Source: Gemmatimonas sp.
Lineage (GTDB): Bacteria > Gemmatimonadota > Gemmatimonadetes > Gemmatimonadales > Gemmatimonadaceae
Reading direction: 5' to 3'
Length of the DNA: 64,000 bases
Assembly (NCBI RefSeq): GCF_027531815.1
Contig: NZ_JAPZSK010000002.1
Coordinates: forward strand, 62,001-126,000
How positions within the stretch are numbered: the stretch's first letter is position 1; the number at the start of each line of letters is the position of its first letter. Made by a program: the position numbers and the translations under genes. This document shows, one piece after another, positions 11,285 through 19,663 of this stretch. Below the pieces are notes generated by a model. It did not search any database. It had not been told where the DNA came from and saw nothing but the letters and a program-made list of their open reading frames with translations.

Positions 11285-12034
11285 ATGTCCACGCCGGCCA
11301 TCACCCTCCTCACCGACTTCGGTACCGCCGACGGCTACGTCGCCGAACTGAAAGGGGTGCTGGTATCGCTGGCGCCCTCGGTGCCCATTGTGGATCTGTC
11401 GCACGACATCCCGCCGCAGGACATTGCCTTCGGCAGGCTGACCGTGGCGCGCTACTGGCGGCGCTTCCCGGTGGGGACGGTGCATCTGGTGGTGGTCGAT
11501 CCCGGTGTGGGCACGGCACGCGCGGCCATCGCGATTGCCAGCGAGGGACGCTATCTCGTGGGTCCCGATAACGGCGTGCTCTCCCCGGCACTCTTTTCGC
11601 TCGACGCGCGCGTGGTGCAGCTCCCCGTGGACCCGGCGGCATCGGCGACCTTTCACGGACGCGATGTGTTTGCCCCGGTGGCCGCGCGGCTGGCGCTGGG
11701 CGCGTCGTTGGAGGAGCTCGGCGAGTCGTATACGAGCCCCGTGCGCCTGCGCACGCCACCTCCCCATCGCGACGCCCACGGCCTGCTGCACGGCGAGGTG
11801 CTCACCATTGATCGCTTCGGCAACATCATTACCAACCTGCTCACGCGCGACAGCAGCGGGATGGTGAAGATCGGCGGTCGCGCCGCCCGGCTCGTGCGCA
11901 CCTACGGCGAAGCAGCGCGCGGCGAGCTGGTGGCCCTCATCGGGTCGAGCGGCTTTGTGGAGGTGGCGGTGCGGGAGGGGAACGCGGCCGCGGCGCTTGG
12001 CATCGAGCGCGGGGCGGCGGTGGTGCTGGGGTGA
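11285..12034 (+). CDS. S-adenosyl-L-methionine hydrolase (hydroxide adenosyltransferase, DUF62)
   Basis: 249 residues from the ATG at 11285. Conserved DUF62 motifs are LLTDFGTADGYVAELKGVL at the N-terminus, VVVDPGVG, GRYLVGPDNGVL and FHGRDVFAPVAARL. The family hydrolyses SAM to adenosine and methionine; halogenases of the same fold carry extra insertions that are not evident here. Cytosolic. It starts 14 bases after the MATE stop, so co-transcription is likely. It is convergent with a membrane-protein gene, and a large inverted repeat lies between them. Confidence 0.85.
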   Translation: MSTPAITLLTDFGTADGYVAELKGVLVSLAPSVPIVDLSHDIPPQDIAFGRLTVARYWRRFPVGTVHLVVVDPGVGTARAAIAIASEGRYLVGPDNGVLSPALFSLDARVVQLPVDPAASATFHGRDVFAPVAARLALGASLEELGESYTSPVRLRTPPPHRDAHGLLHGEVLTIDRFGNIITNLLTRDSSGMVKIGGRAARLVRTYGEAARGELVALIGSSGFVEVAVREGNAAAALGIERGAAVVLG

Positions 12035-12060
12035 CGGCGTGGGACACTGCGGCGTTCCTG

Positions 12061-12254
12061 CAGACGGCAGACGGCAGGAAGTACAGTGGGCAGACGGCAG
12101 GCATTCGGTAGAACCACACGGCGTCGTGCGCTGCGCGCCGCCGCCGATGCCCCTCCCGCAAAGGAAATCGGGCGCGCCGCGAAGCGGCTGCGCCCGTTTT
12201 GTTCTACCGCGTCCCTGCCGCCTGCTCACTGTAGCTCCTGCCGTCTGCCGTCTG
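12061..12254 (+). repeat. Long inverted repeat with central bidirectional terminator (element A)
   Basis: The 54-base arms (12061-12114 and 12201-12254) pair at 47 of 54 positions by my alignment. Each arm contains tandem CAGACGG-type words. The centre holds a strong hairpin: CGGGCGC (12169-12175) pairs with GCGCCCG (12190-12196), with an inner GCCGC/GCGGC stem, followed by TTTT; on the other strand the hairpin is followed by ATTTCCTTT. It fills the gap between two convergent genes. Positions 12107-12172 match 35049-35114 at 57 of 66 bases, so this is one copy of a dispersed element. Confidence 0.8.
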
Positions 12255-12276
12255 CCTTTCGGCAACCACGCCAGAC

Positions 12277-13005
12277 CTACCGCCCACTCGCCCCCGATTG
12301 CCCATCGGCCTTGGGCTTCGGCGCCGCCACCACACCCTGCACGGGCGTGGGCGTCTGCCAGCTCACCGGCACCTGCACTTCGTTCACGCCAGTGCTGCTG
12401 GACGGGCTCCACGTGCCGGTAAAGCGTTCTCCCGTTTCGGCGTCGAAACGGCTGAACTTGACGCTGAGGTGGGACACCCCGATGCGGCTCTTGACCACGG
12501 CGCCCAGCCCCACGGTGGCTACGGCCCAGGTGAAGGCGACCGCCACGAGCCGGGTGATGGCCCCGAGTACCGCAACGTTCGAGGCCAAGGCCGCGCCGAA
12601 CCACACCAGCGATAGCGTCACCAGCCCAACCGTGAGGCCACGCAGCGCGGCGCTGCGCTCGGAGGTGGCACCGCCACGCCCCGCGATGGCGCGGCCGATG
12701 ACCATGGCGACGGCGAGGATACCCAATGTGACGGCGCCAGAGAGCGCCAACGCCCAGGCCAACGCGGCTACCGGAATGACCAGAATGCCGATGATGGTGA
12801 CCGCACAGGCGATGACCAGCACCGCCAGCACAGGCACGGCCAGCAGTTGCGTGAGTACCCCCGCCCAGAAGCTGCCGCTTACATCGCGCGCCGCACTCTT
12901 GGCCACGGCCAGCAGCGCCTCCTCGGCAGTCATGAGCACCACCAGCCCGATGATCAGGCCAATGCCGAAGGTCCCGGCGACGGCGGCGAGCGTGGTGGAG
13001 AGCAT
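12277..13005 (-). CDS. Multi-pass membrane protein downstream of an anti-sigma factor
   Basis: 242 residues from the ATG at 13005. I do not recognise the family. At least five hydrophobic segments are visible, including GTFGIGLIIGLVVLMTAEEA and VLAVLVIACAVTIIGILVIP. A soluble C-terminal part follows (from about KSRIGVSHLSVKFSRFD), with a Pro/Lys-rich tail. It lies 16 bases after the anti-sigma gene and is probably co-transcribed with the sigma and anti-sigma genes. It may help sense an envelope signal, but that is inference from position. Confidence 0.6.
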   Translation of the reverse strand: MLSTTLAAVAGTFGIGLIIGLVVLMTAEEALLAVAKSAARDVSGSFWAGVLTQLLAVPVLAVLVIACAVTIIGILVIPVAALAWALALSGAVTLGILAVAMVIGRAIAGRGGATSERSAALRGLTVGLVTLSLVWFGAALASNVAVLGAITRLVAVAFTWAVATVGLGAVVKSRIGVSHLSVKFSRFDAETGERFTGTWSPSSSTGVNEVQVPVSWQTPTPVQGVVAAPKPKADGQSGASGR

Positions 13006-13021
13006 GGCCGGTTCCCGTGCG

Positions 13022-13606
13022 TCAGCGGGTGCGTGACGACGAGGCGAGCGCCCGGATGCCCACCACGCCCATGCCGGCCGCGGCCACGAATCCACCCAGC
13101 GCCACGGCCATGACTTCGGGTGAGCTACCGCGCAGGGCGTCGAGCCCGGGCTGCCCAAGGATGGTTGACGCCAGATCGCTGCCCGCAGCCACCACCTGCT
13201 CCCGGAAGCGCTCCAGCCCCAGCTGGGCCAGCAGCAATCCCATGTCGGCCCGGGCCACGGCCCAGGTTGCCCCTGCCGTGGCCAGCCCTGCTCCTACCGC
13301 AGCCGCGAGGCCGGCCGCCAGACGGGCCGGACGGCTGGCAGGGATGAACTGTTCCACCGTGCGGGTGGCCGCCGCATGCCACGGCTCGAAGACCTGCACC
13401 TGACTCATGACCCGGTCGGCAAACGCCGGCGAGGGGGCGAAGTCGGGGAGGGCGTCGAGCGCCAGCATGATCTCCTGCGCACTGGCCATTTCGGCCTGGC
13501 ATACCGAACACGAAGCGGCGTGGGCCCGCAACTGGGCCACGCCGAAGCCCTCTTCCCCGTCGAGAAGGAGCTCGATTTCGTCTGGTCTGAGGTGGCGATC
13601 GATCAT
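13022..13606 (-). CDS. Anti-sigma factor with zinc-finger (zf-HC2-type) motif
   Basis: 194 residues. The N-terminal HAASCSVC gives the H-x3-C-x2-C motif of zinc-binding anti-sigma domains, which clamp the cognate ECF sigma factor in the cytosol. A hydrophobic segment near residue 100 (AAGLAAAVGAGLATAGATWA) and a second near the C-terminus (MAVALGGFVAAAGMGVVGI) place it in the inner membrane. It follows the sigma gene by 130 bases. Regulated proteolysis or conformational release of the sigma factor is known for the family but not visible here. Confidence 0.8.
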   Translation of the reverse strand: MIDRHLRPDEIELLLDGEEGFGVAQLRAHAASCSVCQAEMASAQEIMLALDALPDFAPSPAFADRVMSQVQVFEPWHAAATRTVEQFIPASRPARLAAGLAAAVGAGLATAGATWAVARADMGLLLAQLGLERFREQVVAAGSDLASTILGQPGLDALRGSSPEVMAVALGGFVAAAGMGVVGIRALASSSRTR

Positions 13607-13736
13607 TGAGGTACCTCCATGCGGGGCCTACGGGCAGGAGTGGGACGAGGTTTCAGGGAGATACAGCGGATTTCGGTACAGGGAAGGGCACGCCGGCTGA
13701 AGCCCGCCTCATCTGCCGGGAAGTCGGTGGGGCAGG

Positions 13737-14339
13737 TCACTGACGCAGGGGTTCGAGGGCCTTGCGGAGCTCGTGCCGGGCACGGTGGATGTACGTCTTC
13801 ACCGTCCCGAGCGGGAGGTCCAGCGTGGCCGCGATTTCCTCGTAGGCGCGCCCCTCCACATGACGCAGCATGATGCAGGCGCGATACTCGGGGCGCAGGG
13901 AGGCGATGGCCCGTTCGATGGCCGAGCCCAGCTCTTTCGCCTCCATCTCGTCCAGCGCGCTTTCCTGCTCCGACACCAGCTCCAGCGACGACGCTTCCAC
14001 CTCCGACGCCGTCGTCGCGTGCGGGCTGCCGTCCATGCTGATCGTGTCCAGCTTGCGCCGCCGCAGGTGATCGATGGCGACGTTGTTGGCGATCTTGAAC
14101 AGCCAGCTCGAGAACTTGAACTCGGGGCTGTACTTGTCGATGTGATTGAGGACCTTCACGAAGGCGTCCTGCGCCAGGTCCTCGGCGGTTTCCCGGTCGC
14201 GCACCATGCGGAAGACGAGAGAAAACACGGGCCGCTCGTAGCGGCGCACGAGTTCGCGAAACGCGAGCTCGCGCCCCTGCTGGGCGAGGCGGACCACATC
14301 GGCGTCGGGGAGTGTTCCCAGCTCGTCGGGCATTGGCAT
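13737..14339 (-). CDS. ECF RNA polymerase sigma factor (RpoE-like)
   Basis: 200 residues. Region 2 (RRYERPVFSLVFRMVRD, then AEDLAQDAFVKVLNHIDKY) and region 4 (LRPEYRACIMLRHVEGRAYE, then PLGTVKTYIHRARHELRK) are complete, with a short acidic linker between. It directs polymerase to a stress regulon and is held by the anti-sigma factor encoded next. It is divergent from ubiE. The start may be at 14339 or the ATG two codons later. A CTAGCTT motif 12 bases upstream suggests a very short leader. Confidence 0.92.
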   Translation of the reverse strand: MPMPDELGTLPDADVVRLAQQGRELAFRELVRRYERPVFSLVFRMVRDRETAEDLAQDAFVKVLNHIDKYSPEFKFSSWLFKIANNVAIDHLRRRKLDTISMDGSPHATTASEVEASSLELVSEQESALDEMEAKELGSAIERAIASLRPEYRACIMLRHVEGRAYEEIAATLDLPLGTVKTYIHRARHELRKALEPLRQ

Positions 14340-14351
14340 GCGCAGGGGCCA

Positions 14352-14358
14352 AAGCTAG
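14352..14358 (-). promoter_or_regulatory. CTAGCTT motif, candidate -10 for the ECF sigma operon
   Basis: On the minus strand CTAGCTT ends 12 bases before the sigma ATG, which predicts a leader of only about five bases. I cannot see a -35 of either the housekeeping or the ECF (AAC-type) kind at a fixed spacing. Confidence 0.35.
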
Positions 14359-14481
14359 TCCAGCATTCGCGGTGGGACCAGCCACAAGGCCAATGATTCC
14401 GGACCGGCCCCTCGTCCCATCGCCGCGCGAAAGCCGCATCCCTGCGCTTGCTCGGCTTGCCTCGTCCCTCGATGTTTCGGG

Positions 14482-15258
14482 ATGCCACGCATTTTGGACG
14501 CTTCTTCCGCCGCGTCGAGCCACTCGGGGGATGGCCTGCAGGTCGCCGCCAGCGCCGCCCAGGGCGAAGGGAAGCGCGAGTACGTACAGCGCATGTTCTC
14601 CGACATTGCGCCGCGCTACGACCTGCTCAACCACGTACTCTCCCTCAACATCGACAAGCGCTGGCGCAAGCGGGCGCTGCGCGCGCTCGACTGGGATGCG
14701 CGTCCTGCCGGCACGTACCTCGACCTGTGCGCCGGCACCCTCGATGTGGGGGCGCTGCTGGTTCGCCAGCCCGGCTTTCAAGGGTTCGTGGCCGGAGCCG
14801 ACTTCGCGGTGCCCATGCTGCAGCATGGCAAGGGGAAGGCGCCGTATGCGGTGCTCACGCCCGTGGGTGCCGATGCCCTGCAACTGCCCTTCGCTGCAGC
14901 CAGCATCGATGGGGCCATCGTGGCCTTCGGCATCCGGAATGTGGCCGATCTCGACGCCGGCCTGCGTGAAGTCCGCAGGGTGCTGCGCCCGGGGGCGCGC
15001 TTCGTCATTCTCGAATTCTCCACGCCGCGCTTCGCGCTGGTCCGAGCGGCGTACCTCGCCTACTTCCACCACGTGCTCCCGTTCGTCGGACGCCTCGTCA
15101 GTGGACACCGGTCGGCGTATACGTACCTCCCCATGTCGGTGGCGAACTTCCCCACGGAGGAGACGTTGGCCGAGCGCATGCGCGCCGCCGGGTTCTCCAC
15201 CGTGACGTGGGAGCGACTCACGCTCGGCATCGCGGCCATCCACACGGGCACCGTGTAA
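14482..15258 (+). CDS. ubiE: Demethylmenaquinone methyltransferase
   Basis: 258 residues. Methylates demethylmenaquinone with SAM in the last step of menaquinone synthesis. Family motifs: FSDIAPRYDLLNHVLSL near residue 40, YLDLCAGTLDVG (SAM-binding motif I) and RVLRPGARFVILEFS. The first ~25 residues are longer than usual and poorly conserved, so the true start could be slightly downstream. It heads a same-strand run with ubiD, ubiA and ubiX, which points to a quinone locus. Ubiquinone-specific hydroxylases are absent from the window. Confidence 0.9.
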   Translation: MPRILDASSAASSHSGDGLQVAASAAQGEGKREYVQRMFSDIAPRYDLLNHVLSLNIDKRWRKRALRALDWDARPAGTYLDLCAGTLDVGALLVRQPGFQGFVAGADFAVPMLQHGKGKAPYAVLTPVGADALQLPFAAASIDGAIVAFGIRNVADLDAGLREVRRVLRPGARFVILEFSTPRFALVRAAYLAYFHHVLPFVGRLVSGHRSAYTYLPMSVANFPTEETLAERMRAAGFSTVTWERLTLGIAAIHTGTV

Positions 15259-15288
15259 CCAGCCCGTTCGCGGGCGACTCCTTCACGC

Positions 15289-16773
15289 ATGGCACTCGAT
15301 ACCCTTTCCGAATTCATCGACGCGATCGATCGCATCGGCGAACTGCACCGCATCACCCAGCCTGTGAAGGTGCATCTCGAACTCACCGAAATCGCCGACC
15401 GGGTCTCCAAGATGCCGGGGGGCGGCAAGGCGCTGCTCTTCGAGAAGCCGGTGCTGCGCGATGGCACCATCTCGCAGTATCCGGTGGCCATCAACTTGTT
15501 CGGCTCCATGAAGCGCATGTCGCTCGCCCTCGGCGTCGAGAACCTCGACGACATTGGCGCGCGCATCACACAGCTCATGGACCTCAAGGTCCCCGACGGG
15601 TTCCTCGGCAAGCTGTCGTTGTTGCCACGGCTGCTGGAGGTGTCGAAGTTTCCGCCGCGCGTGAAGGGCGGGTCGCCGTCGTGCCAGGAGATCGTGTGGC
15701 AGGGCGACGAGATCGATCTCGACCGGATTCCGGTGCTGCACTGCTGGCCGGAAGACGGTGGCCCGTACATCACCATGACCGCGGTGATCTCCAAGGACCC
15801 CGTGCGCGGCATTCGCAATGTGGGCATGTACCGCGTGCAGCAGCTGGGCAAGAAGCATGTGGCCATGCACTGGCAGCGCCACAAGACGGGCGCCGAGCAC
15901 ATGCGGCAGATGGCGGAGCGCGGTGAGAAGATGCCGGTGTGCATCGTGGTGGGGAGCGATCCCGCCAGCATGTTCAGCGCCAGCGCGCCGCTCCCGCCCA
16001 ACATCGACGAGTTTCTTTTCGCCGGCTTCCTGCGCCGTGATCCGGTGCGGCTCACCAAGGCGGTGACCAACGATCTCGAAGTACCCGCCGATGCGGAGTT
16101 CGTGATCGAGGGGTACATCGACCCGGCTGAAGAGCTGGTCGTGGAAGGGCCGTTCGGCGACCACACGGGCTTCTACAGCGAAGCCGACCTGTATCCGCGC
16201 GTGCACGTGACGGCGGTGACGATGCGACGCAACGCCGTGTACTCCACGACCATCGTGGGGCGCCCGCCCATGGAAGACTTCTATCTCGGGCACGCCACCG
16301 AGCGCATCTTCCTGCCGTTGCTCAAGCTTACCACGCCGGAAGTCGTGGACTACCACATGCCGGCCGAGGGCGGGTTTCACAACCTCGTGTTCGTGAGCAT
16401 CGACAAGAAGTATCCCGGCCATGCCGACAAGGTGATGCACGCCTTGTGGGGGCAGGGGCTCATGTCGCTGGCCAAGGTGCTGGTGGTGGTGGACAAGGAG
16501 ATCAATGTGCGCAACCCGGTGGAAGCCTGGTGGGTGGCGCTCAACAACATGGACCCGCAGCGCGACGTGCGCTTCACCATGGGGCCGGTGGACGTGCTCG
16601 ATCATGCCAGCCGCGCCTTCACGTACGGCAGCAAGATGGGGATCGACGCCACACGCAAATGGCCGGAGGAAGGCTTCACACGGGCGTGGCCCAAGGTAAT
16701 CGAGATGGACGCGGCCACGAAGCAGGCGGTCGATGCCAAGTGGGCGAGTCTCGGGTTGGGCCCGAGGCCGTGA
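15289..16773 (+). CDS. ubiD: UbiD family decarboxylase (quinone biosynthesis)
   Basis: 494 residues, the normal length. UbiD enzymes use prenylated FMN and Mn/K to decarboxylate aromatic acids. Conserved features include FEKPVLRDGTISQYPVAINL near the N-terminus and EFVIEGYIDP, EGPFGDHTGFYS in the middle, where the conserved Glu-Arg-Glu network lies. With ubiA and ubiX adjacent it probably acts on a prenylated aromatic acid. In organisms with the futalosine menaquinone route the equivalent is MqnL; which pathway runs here cannot be decided from this window. Confidence 0.9.
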   Translation: MALDTLSEFIDAIDRIGELHRITQPVKVHLELTEIADRVSKMPGGGKALLFEKPVLRDGTISQYPVAINLFGSMKRMSLALGVENLDDIGARITQLMDLKVPDGFLGKLSLLPRLLEVSKFPPRVKGGSPSCQEIVWQGDEIDLDRIPVLHCWPEDGGPYITMTAVISKDPVRGIRNVGMYRVQQLGKKHVAMHWQRHKTGAEHMRQMAERGEKMPVCIVVGSDPASMFSASAPLPPNIDEFLFAGFLRRDPVRLTKAVTNDLEVPADAEFVIEGYIDPAEELVVEGPFGDHTGFYSEADLYPRVHVTAVTMRRNAVYSTTIVGRPPMEDFYLGHATERIFLPLLKLTTPEVVDYHMPAEGGFHNLVFVSIDKKYPGHADKVMHALWGQGLMSLAKVLVVVDKEINVRNPVEAWWVALNNMDPQRDVRFTMGPVDVLDHASRAFTYGSKMGIDATRKWPEEGFTRAWPKVIEMDAATKQAVDAKWASLGLGPRP

Positions 16774-16780
16774 GCCGCTC

Positions 16781-17740
16781 GTGAGCACGCCGTCGAACAT
16801 CGTGCCCCCCAAGGGCGCGCGGGATGGGCAGCTCATGCGCGGGCAGTCGCTTCCCGTGCGTCTGGCCAACTTCGTGAAGCTGCCGCACACCGTGTTCGCG
16901 ATGCCCTTCTCGCTGGTCGGCGTGATCTTCGCCAGCGTGGTGGCACCGGTAACGCCAGCCATCGTCGGGTGGGTGCTGCTGGCGTTCACGAGCGCGCGCT
17001 TCGCCGCCATGGCGTTCAACCGGCTCGTCGACCGTGATGTGGATGCGCTCAACCCGCGCACGGCCATGCGCGAACTGCCGGCCGGCACGCTCACGGTGGG
17101 ACAGGCGAAGCTGAGTATCGTGGTGAGCAGCACCCTGTTCATTTTCGCCAGCTTCATGCTCAACCCGCTCTGCCTGGCCCTGTCGCCCGTGGCGCTGCTG
17201 TGGGTGCTGGGCTACAGCTACACCAAGCGATTCACCCGCTGGTCGCACCTCTGGTTGGGGCTCGGGCTGTCCATTGCCCCGGTGGGTGGCTATCTCGCCG
17301 TCACCGGCGCGTGGAGTGAGCCGGTGTGGCTGCTGCTGGTTCTGGCCGCCGCGGTGGTGTGCTGGAGCGGTGGCTTCGACATGATCTATGCCCTGCAGGA
17401 TGCGGCGTTCGACACCCGGCACGGCCTGCACAGTGTGCCCAGCACGTTCGGGGTGCACCGCGCGGTGGGCATTGCGCGCCTGCTCCACGTGCTGGCCGTA
17501 GGCGGCTTCGCCGCCGTGGTGGCGGCGCAGCCGCTTGGCAACGCGACGCCACTCGTGCAGGGCATCCTGTGGGTCGCCGTGGCGGGAATTGCCCTCATGC
17601 TGCTGTGGGAGCATCGGCTCGTGAAGGCCGACGACCTGAGTCGCATCGATGCCGCATTCTTCACCATGAACGGACTCATTTCCCTCGGTTTTCTGGCGTT
17701 CGTGCTGACCGCCCGCCTCCTGCTGCCGGAGACTCCATGA
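16781..17740 (+). CDS. ubiA: UbiA family prenyltransferase (MqnP-like)
   Basis: 319 residues from the GTG at 16781, seven bases after the ubiD stop; an upstream in-frame ATG would overlap ubiD. About eight membrane helices. The two Asp-rich motifs that hold the prenyl diphosphate are NRLVDRDVDALNPRT and DMIYALQDAAFDTRHGLHS. It attaches a polyprenyl chain to an aromatic acid in the inner membrane, before UbiD decarboxylation. The second motif and gene order fit the MqnP branch used for menaquinone. It overlaps ubiX by four bases. Confidence 0.88.
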   Translation: MSTPSNIVPPKGARDGQLMRGQSLPVRLANFVKLPHTVFAMPFSLVGVIFASVVAPVTPAIVGWVLLAFTSARFAAMAFNRLVDRDVDALNPRTAMRELPAGTLTVGQAKLSIVVSSTLFIFASFMLNPLCLALSPVALLWVLGYSYTKRFTRWSHLWLGLGLSIAPVGGYLAVTGAWSEPVWLLLVLAAAVVCWSGGFDMIYALQDAAFDTRHGLHSVPSTFGVHRAVGIARLLHVLAVGGFAAVVAAQPLGNATPLVQGILWVAVAGIALMLLWEHRLVKADDLSRIDAAFFTMNGLISLGFLAFVLTARLLLPETP

Positions 17741-18345
17741 GCGCCATGTCCGTCCGTCATCCGGTCGTGTTGGCCATTACCGGGGCGTCGGGCGCTCCCT
17801 ACGCGGTGCGGCTGCTGCAGGCGCTGGTGGCGCTGCGCGTGCCCACGTGGCTCATCGTGTCGAGCCATGGCTGGCGCCTCCTGCAGACGGAGAGCGGCCT
17901 TGGCGACCTTGCCGCACTGCGGGCACAGGTGGGGGCCGCGGCATTCGACGCCACGGTCACGGTTTTCGACGACAATGACCGGGGGGCTGCGCCGGCGAGC
18001 GGATCGGCGCGCACCAGCGGTATGGTGGTCTGTCCGTGCAGCATGGGTACCGTGAGCGCCATCGCGCACGGTACGTCGCGCTCGCTGGTGGAGCGCGCGG
18101 CCGATGTGGCGCTCAAGGAGCGTCGCCCGCTCCTTCTTGTGCCACGGGAGACGCCGCTCTCGCTCATCCACCTGGAGAACCTGACGGCCGTGACGCGTGC
18201 CGGCGCCACCGTCATTCCCGCTGCCCCCGGCTTTTATCATCAGCCCACGGCCATCGCCGAGTTGGTGGACTTCATGGTGGCGCGGGTGCTCGACCACCTG
18301 CAGCTCGAGCACACGGTGGGCAAGCGCTGGGGTGCGTCATCGTAG
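17737..18345 (+). CDS. ubiX: Flavin prenyltransferase UbiX
   Basis: 202 residues from the ATG overlapping the ubiA stop. Makes prenylated FMN from FMN and dimethylallyl phosphate, the cofactor of UbiD, which is encoded two genes upstream. Motifs: LAITGASGAPYAVRLLQAL (FMN binding), MVVCPCSMGTVSAIAHG, and LVPRETPLSLIHLENL, all typical of UbiX/Pad1. The cytosolic enzyme forms dodecamers in known members. A 30-residue stretch around residues 65-80 is slightly longer than in E. coli UbiX. Confidence 0.92.
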   Translation: MSAMSVRHPVVLAITGASGAPYAVRLLQALVALRVPTWLIVSSHGWRLLQTESGLGDLAALRAQVGAAAFDATVTVFDDNDRGAAPASGSARTSGMVVCPCSMGTVSAIAHGTSRSLVERAADVALKERRPLLLVPRETPLSLIHLENLTAVTRAGATVIPAAPGFYHQPTAIAELVDFMVARVLDHLQLEHTVGKRWGASS

Positions 18346-18349
18346 CCCC

Positions 18350-19030
18350 ATGACGCTCGATCCGGTCCTCCTCGAGCGGCAGGTCGCGCGTCAGCGACGT
18401 GGCGATCGCCGCAACCAGGGCGTCATGCTGCTGTACGCCTGGGTGGCTTTCGGTGCCGTCTCGTTCGTCTTCGCGTCGGTGGCGCGCGTGCCGTTTCCCA
18501 CCCGGCTGTGGGTCGCGGCACTCGGTGGGGGCATGGGGGCCGTCTTCACCGTTGTCGGTGTGCGGGTCATGCAGGCCGTCAGTGAACGCACCATGATGGC
18601 GGTGCTCGAGCCGGGGGGACGCGGCAGAGACACGGTCGTGTACTCCCACGCCGAGGCGCTCGCCGCGCGCGGCGATCTCGAGGGGGCCTCGCAGGCATTC
18701 GCGCAGGTGCGCGCCGAACACGGTGATCGCGCCTCGTTGCTGCGGGCCGAAGCCGAGCTGCGGCTGCGTTCCGAGGGAGACCCGTCGCGCGCGCGCGAAC
18801 TGCTCATGCGGCTGCGCAAGGCCCCCGATGCCACGCGCGCCGACGAGCTGTATGCAACGCACCGCCTCGTGGACCTGTATCTTGGACCGCTGGCCGACGA
18901 GGCGCGGGCCATGTCAGAGCTGCGCCGGTTGGCCGAACGCTTTCCCGGGACCCGTGACGCCGAGGGAGCCCGTGCCGAGCTCGAGCGCCGTCGCGCGCTG
19001 CGCCAGCATCCTGATTCGCCCTTGTCCTGA
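18350..19030 (+). CDS. Membrane protein with a TPR-like soluble domain
   Basis: 226 residues; family not recognised. Two hydrophobic helices (about 26-45 and 52-72) form an N-terminal hairpin. The rest is helical and repeats a TPR-like pattern, for example AEALAARGDLEGASQAFAQV and DLYLGPLADEARAMSELRRL. The ATG lies four bases after the ubiX stop, so it is co-transcribed with the quinone genes, though no function in that pathway can be inferred. Probably an assembly or scaffold protein facing the cytoplasm. Confidence 0.65.
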   Translation: MTLDPVLLERQVARQRRGDRRNQGVMLLYAWVAFGAVSFVFASVARVPFPTRLWVAALGGGMGAVFTVVGVRVMQAVSERTMMAVLEPGGRGRDTVVYSHAEALAARGDLEGASQAFAQVRAEHGDRASLLRAEAELRLRSEGDPSRARELLMRLRKAPDATRADELYATHRLVDLYLGPLADEARAMSELRRLAERFPGTRDAEGARAELERRRALRQHPDSPLS

Positions 19031-19038
19031 GTAACGCC

Positions 19039-19536
19039 ATGAAGCGCGCGACCATCATTGGTCTCATTTCCGATACGCACGGCCTCGTGCGCCCCGAAGT
19101 CTTCGAGGCGTTGCAGGGGGTGTCGCAGATCCTCCATGCCGGCGACGTGGGTCCCGCCGATGTCCTCACCGAACTGGCGACCATCGCCCCCGTCCGGGCG
19201 GTCTTCGGCAACACCGACGCGCCGGGACGCCCCGACCTGGTGGAGCGCATCGACGACGTGATCGACGGCGTGCGCATCGTGGTGACCCACGGGCACGAGT
19301 TGGGCAGCCCCACGCCTCCCAAACTGGTGGGGGCATATCCCACCGCCGACGTGATCGTGTACGGGCACACGCACCAGCAACTGGTCACCAAGGCCGCGCG
19401 GCGCGTGGTCGTGAATCCCGGCGCCGCCGGCCCGCGCCGTTTCAAGCTGCAGCCCTGCGTGGCCAAGCTGTACATCTACGAAGGGCAGGCCGATGTGGAG
19501 CTGATTCCGTTGGGGATACCGGGAGACGCGGAGTAG
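19039..19536 (+). CDS. YfcE/MJ0936-type metallophosphoesterase
   Basis: 165 residues. Motifs of the calcineurin-like fold with two metals: GLISDTHG at the N-terminus, HAGDVG, FGNTD, VVTHGHELG and YGHTHQQLV. This short branch hydrolyses phosphodiesters such as artificial substrates or 2',3'-cyclic nucleotides; the natural substrate is unknown. Cytosolic. It starts eight bases after the preceding gene. The 3' end runs into an inverted repeat shared with the convergent Cho-like gene. Confidence 0.85.
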   Translation: MKRATIIGLISDTHGLVRPEVFEALQGVSQILHAGDVGPADVLTELATIAPVRAVFGNTDAPGRPDLVERIDDVIDGVRIVVTHGHELGSPTPPKLVGAYPTADVIVYGHTHQQLVTKAARRVVVNPGAAGPRRFKLQPCVAKLYIYEGQADVELIPLGIPGDAE

Positions 19537-19553
19537 GGGAGGCGCGGGGAAGA

Positions 19554-19663
19554 GACTGACGACTGAAGACTGAAGACTGGAACTACGAACTCCAGACTTC
19601 CCCGGACATCACGCGATCTCCGGGGGAGTTTTTCGTTCGTAGTGTGAGTTCGTAGTCGCCAGT
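19554..19663 (+). repeat. Inverted repeat with tandem GACTGAA words and terminator core (element C)
   Basis: Four tandem 7-bp words (GACTGAC, GACTGAA, GACTGAA, GACTGGA; 19554-19581) lead into the left arm. Outer arms ACTGGAACTACGAACTC (19576-19592) and GAGTTCGTAGTCGCCAGT (19646-19663) pair with one slip. The core CTTCCCCGG (19597-19605) with CCGGGGGAG (19620-19628) is followed by TTTTT. The right arm encodes the last residues of the convergent Cho-like protein, whose stop codon (19609-19611) sits in the loop. The core resembles that of element D at 27684-27729. Confidence 0.75.

Noticed and set aside
11285-12034. Fluorinase/chlorinase instead of SAM hydrolase
   Set aside because: Length and motifs are those of the common DUF62 hydrolases; no halogenase-type insertion is evident.
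15283-17163. 626-codon open frame antisense to ubiD/ubiA
   Set aside because: Same reason: overlaps strongly conserved genes on the other strand and has no recognisable domain. The same holds for the long frames at 4479-5756, 5888-7285 and 46330-47709.
19554-19581. CRISPR-like short direct repeats
   Set aside because: Seven-base units with no spacers; part of an inverted repeat, and no cas gene nearby.
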